A stretch of DNA of 64,000 nt from Chthoniobacteraceae bacterium (GTDB lineage Bacteria > Verrucomicrobiota > Verrucomicrobiia > Chthoniobacterales > Chthoniobacteraceae): contig CANIWM010000014.1 in assembly GCA_947471505.1 (NCBI GenBank), positions 1 through 64,000 on the forward strand, in the 5' to 3' direction. Shown here piece after piece: positions 62,601 to 64,000 of this stretch. The position numbers and the translations under genes are program-made. Position 1 is the stretch's first letter. The number at the start of each line of letters is the position of its first letter. The notes below the pieces were generated by a model. That model was given only the letters and a program-made list of their open reading frames with translations. It was not told the origin of the DNA and searched no databases.

Positions 62601-64000
62601 CCCTGACCAGCACCGGGTTGATTGATACCAACAACTTCGCGGTGAGCATCGCCGGCATCGCAAGCGGCGCGGGTGGCCTGACCAAACTCGGCCTCGGCAC
62701 GCTCACGCTCTCCGGCGCCAACACCTTCGGCGGAGACCTTTCGGTTGCGGCGGGCGCGGTGACCTCGACTGCCACCAGCGACTCAGTGTTCGGAGCGGGA
62801 ACAATCATTTTCAACACCGGCGGGGCGGTGGACGCCACTGTGCAGTCGGGTAACTCAGCATCGGCAAGGAATTTCGCCAATCCGATCACCGTCATGGCTG
62901 GCAGCACCGGCATCAACACCCTCGGTGCCACGACGAACACCACCACCTTCAGCGGCTTGATTACAGCCGATGAAAGCCTGACGATCACCAGCGGCAACGC
63001 AAATACCTTCACCGTGTTCGGCGGCGGAGCCAGCGTGGCCAACGGCAAAACCATCACGCTGCAAAACACGAGCACCGGCACCTTGACCGCCACCGGCGTC
63101 GTCACTGGAGCTGGCGGCGTGGCCACTGCGGGCGCGGGCGTGGGCAGCATCGTCATCACGGGTGCCAGCACCTATACCGGTGGCTTCACCCTCGGTGGAT
63201 CGAGCAGCGTCATTCTCTCGACGAGTTCCACCGGAGCGGACGGCAACCCGACTGATGGCCCCTTCGGAGCCGGAACGACCGCCTCAACGCTCGGCACTGG
63301 CACCATCCGAGCCACGACGGGTGGCGATATCACGATAAAGAACGTGCTAACTCTCGCGGGCAACGTCACCGCGTCAACGCTTGCGTCGGAAAAGAGCCTG
63401 ATCTTCACCGCCCCCGCGACCCTGACCGGGACGCGGACCTTTACCGTCAATCTGGGTGCCACCGACGCGACGAAGAGCCTGACCTTTCAAGGCAACATCG
63501 GCGAAAGTGGCGGCGCGCAGGGGCTCACCAAGGCGGGCACCGGCATCATGATCCTCTCCGGCAGCAACGACTACAGCGGCTTGACCACCGTCAGCGGGGG
63601 CACCCTGCGGGTCCAAAGCGCGGGCGCGCTGGGAACCTCTGCGCTGGGTACCACGGTGAATGGGACAAACACCGGCGCTGCGTCCACCGCGCGGCTCGAA
63701 CTCAATGGCGGTGTTACGGTCACCGGCGAAGCCCTCACCATCAGTGGTTTCGGCAACTTTCTCGGGGCATTGACCAGTTTCACCGGCAGCAATGAATGGG
63801 CTGGCAATGTGACCATCGGGTTGGCGGGAACCCGGATTGGTGCTTCCGCTGGAGCCTCCCTCACCATAAGCGGGGTCATCGACAGTGGCGCTGTCAATAC
63901 AGGGCTGAGCATCCGCACCTCAGGCCCCACTGGGATCGTGGTTCTGTCCGGTGCCAGCACCTATCTCGGTGACACCCAGCTTCTGATTGGCAAGCTGCAA
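56639..64000 (+). CDS. Second giant autotransporter-strand-repeat protein (partial, runs off window)
   Basis: An ATG at 56639 opens a frame that I followed at several points to the last base (codon 63998-64000), giving at least 2454 codons with no stop seen. The start (M-K-S-S-N-P-S-R-K-Q-S-S) is closely similar to the upstream giant gene, as is the signal peptide ending P-Q-A-A. Autotransporter-associated units (N-T-Y-x-G-A-T-T-I-G) continue throughout, with tandem blocks of 270-279 nt and of 183 nt. The segment around 60041-60900 is paralogous to 51470-52330 of the first gene. The C-terminus lies outside the window, so a PEP-CTERM anchor is expected but not seen. It is probably exported and surface-associated. 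Because it has no stop in the window it is easily missed by ORF callers. Confidence 0.92.
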   Translation, partial: MKSSNPSRKQSSRSSRALIGSIAALLAAHSPQAANYFWDIDGVTADAGGATPSGIWGTLGTTWSTDPTGSALTPGYTTLGIDDLFFSAGTNATGTYTVTLGANQNAKSLTFQEGTNVVVTANTITLAGGGGITVDTTSTTGATISSGLTINGNNTFNIGSGETLTLNTGTFTRGTRATLNVQGLGTVTSTQTGLATAGMVNGIIGPWASIGTGATTRYATFTGNNITALTGTAAATAANVTSTLGTFNYDVAAAGTLGAGASVNTLRYTGAAGTIAGGLTTKGIMNVGGGLLTFTGAVTSGAAATELVINTANGDITMSGAGGILTGTITKTGAGTMTMTAQAHSIGGITVNEGVLITNHSVGDGITGTAVAINSGGTLKFGGSNKHVNSSLFTVNAGGGFDLNSFSDTIGAIAGAGSITTTSGTPTLILSSGTQTFSGVISGTLALTLSNAAAVQTLSGQNTYTRGTTITAGTLILGNTNALGTSPGVNGTSGISIASTGILQANPNGTTIVAPITLSGVGDATLRVGLATASTFNVNGGIGGTTGNLVFSTDAASHANAVSTFVLGAAGTYAGNTLITTGNGGNNPVTVRAGVGIVNALPVTTVLSFAGVAGGGTGRVFTYDMNGNAQTLAGLTNTVASLRRSFFTNSGALATLTINNTTDMSFGGSDLTTGSTNRTQITGNIALTKSGAGTFTLGGTLLGGATAGGNTFTGDTKVLGGILNLGETLSLQSSTFDTANSILGDGTNGLRTTVTTLTLGGLSGNKNFADVFTTALGGTGGVTTRGGYDGLTALTLNPTATLSYPGNIAEGAAGMNLTKGGAGALTLSGNLTYTGATTLSTGTLTLTGVNTYAGATTIGGTILNANSTDALGSASNTLVFTGGTLQAGGTITSPSTRLVTLTSTGLIDTNSNAVSIAGIMSGAGGVTKSGLGTLTLTGSSTYTGATTIGVGTLNANSTTALGDGSASNTLVFTGGTLQAANTITSPSTRAVVLTSTGVIDTNNNAVSIAGIMGGAGGVTKSGLGTLTLTGSNAYTGATTIGAGTLSANSTDALGDGTNASNTLIFTGGTLQAGGTIVSPSTRLVALTNTGLIDTNGNAVAIAGIMSGAGGLTKSGLGTLSLAASNAYTGATLVSGGTLSLTGTGDVNTSSGITVNGSGAQFLQASSVAVTPTVTLTQGTLTGSGTVNTVNVGASTGGIVSNNNGVSGAALTIGTLTLAGGANLNLFSGSTAADLIVTTLTNNSAASAVTITANNVGGWANGSTYNLISYTTLNGTGLNNFAQVVNNLATRQGATWGDTGSAITLTIAGDNPVWSGANGGIWITDITNSATSGTPNWALKTGHSTTDFWAGDNVEFNDTVNLGAGPVAPTTTTVNISTADVSPVAATFNNSTLDYTLNGGFGIAAGSLSKTGTGTLTINTANAYSGATNVSGGTVVLAGSLTGGTAITISGSAVLSESAAGVISGAASLAHSSSGTSTLAGTNSYTGTTTVSAGTLALTGSLTGGTAITISGTGVLSESAAGVISGAASLSHSSSGTSTLAGVNSYSGATNVSAGTLNLTGSLTGGTAITISGTGVFSESAASVISGGASVTHTSSGTSTLAGINTYTGTTTLDGGIVNANSTDALGDGSATNTLIFTGGTLQAGGTITSPVTRTVSLVSTGLIDTNGNAVSIAGIMGGPGGVTKSGLGTLTLSGSSNYTGATTIGAGTLNVNSTTALGNGSATNTLIFAGGSLLVSGTITSPSTRTVNLSSTGVIDTNTFDASFAGAVSGAGGLTKDGTGKLTFSALNSFSGPITINGGTLEFSASATGALYASTQININGASILRITGTAGNQTIYDGRNYTFDATGGGSILVSTGNYNAASTPFSITTNGGARDTIGLITTSGTFGFNLGTTTGTFNVALGSDATSDLTVTPIVANTGSIVKTGAGRLTLSGANTYSGTTTIANGTLIVNATAGLGNSAATNTLIFTGGTLKAGGAITSVAARTVTLTSTGLIDTNNFAVSIAGIASGAGGLTKLGLGTLTLSGANTFGGDLSVAAGAVTSTATSDSVFGAGTIIFNTGGAVDATVQSGNSASARNFANPITVMAGSTGINTLGATTNTTTFSGLITADESLTITSGNANTFTVFGGGASVANGKTITLQNTSTGTLTATGVVTGAGGVATAGAGVGSIVITGASTYTGGFTLGGSSSVILSTSSTGADGNPTDGPFGAGTTASTLGTGTIRATTGGDITIKNVLTLAGNVTASTLASEKSLIFTAPATLTGTRTFTVNLGATDATKSLTFQGNIGESGGAQGLTKAGTGIMILSGSNDYSGLTTVSGGTLRVQSAGALGTSALGTTVNGTNTGAASTARLELNGGVTVTGEALTISGFGNFLGALTSFTGSNEWAGNVTIGLAGTRIGASAGASLTISGVIDSGAVNTGLSIRTSGPTGIVVLSGASTYLGDTQLLIGKLQ
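59192..60018 (+). repeat. Tandem units of 270-279 nt
   Basis: Units begin at the TAC codons at 59192, 59462, 59738 and 60017 (steps 270, 276, 279 nt). Each contains N-S-T-x-A-L-G, a G-G-T-L-Q-A segment and a D-T-N-x-N-A-V-x-I-A-G-I-M turn. A further related unit lies at 61454-61730. All are in frame. Confidence 0.8.
60905..61453 (+). repeat. Three tandem 183-nt units
   Basis: Units start at 60905, 61088 and 61271, each exactly 183 nt (61 residues), built on G-S-L-T-G-G-T-A-I-T-I-S-G and S-E-S-A-A-x-V-I-S-G. The same 61-residue module, with the same period, occurs in the first giant gene at 47843-48265. Confidence 0.85.

Noticed and set aside
42670-63960. Many minus-strand frames of 90-260 codons opposite the giant genes
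   Set aside because: They are Pro/Val/Ala-rich reverse images of repeated Gly/Thr/Ala codons, recurring wherever the repeats recur.

Overview
The window looks like chromosomal DNA of a verrucomicrobial bacterium (phylum Verrucomicrobiota, perhaps a Chthoniobacter-like soil lineage). This is inferred from family content: a ThuA/PVC-type heme-binding dehydrogenase, a double DUF1080 protein, a Gloeobacter/Verrucomicrobia tandem-repeat protein, a lamin-tail/CotH megaprotein, and giant autotransporter-strand-repeat proteins, the first ending in a PEP-CTERM anchor. LpxA and a secretin indicate a two-membrane envelope. The DNA is GC-rich. I saw no rRNA, tRNA, CRISPR array or transposase.

Layout. 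1-141 is a short element bounded by a perfect 16-nt inverted repeat. 196-9870 (minus) holds a PQQ beta-propeller protein and a 2766-residue LTD/CotH/beta-helix exported protein. 10105-14423 holds a small membrane protein, an OmpA-family protein, a 35-residue-repeat protein (minus) and an exported protein. 14540-19735 encodes a 1731-residue ThuA-dehydrogenase-cytochrome c-ThuA protein. 19774-26368 contains a nucleotidyl cyclase (minus), alanine dehydrogenase, a membrane-anchored protein overlapping ubiX, hisS (minus) and an orphan-looking adenine methyltransferase (minus). 26411-32630 holds exported DUF1080, GloVer-repeat and secretin genes. 32822-34576 is a cluster of small stress-type genes (DUF2934, a receiver lacking its Asp, a WrbA-like flavoprotein, CsbD, dodecin). 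34681-36790 is a pair of HtrA-like proteins, the second degenerate with a PDZ domain nested inside the protease fold. 36997-41096 holds lpxA, a DUF2726 protein, a BrkB/YihY membrane protein and a hybrid histidine kinase. 41318-64000 holds two tandem giant repeat-protein genes; the second starts at 56639 and runs off the window end with its frame open.

How the parts fit. Much of the coding capacity goes to exported, probably sugar- or surface-related proteins (LTD/CotH, PQQ propeller, ThuA/PVC dehydrogenase, DUF1080, GloVer repeats, giant beta-strand-repeat proteins), with envelope genes (secretin, LpxA, OmpA, HtrA) and housekeeping genes (hisS, ald, ubiX) between them. The most notable non-coding signal is a leader shared by the two giant genes: an A-run, a hairpin whose stem sequence differs but whose pairing is kept, and a 30-nt block matching at 25 positions, placed 72-78 nt before each start codon. 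A second shared motif precedes the DUF2934 and CsbD genes.
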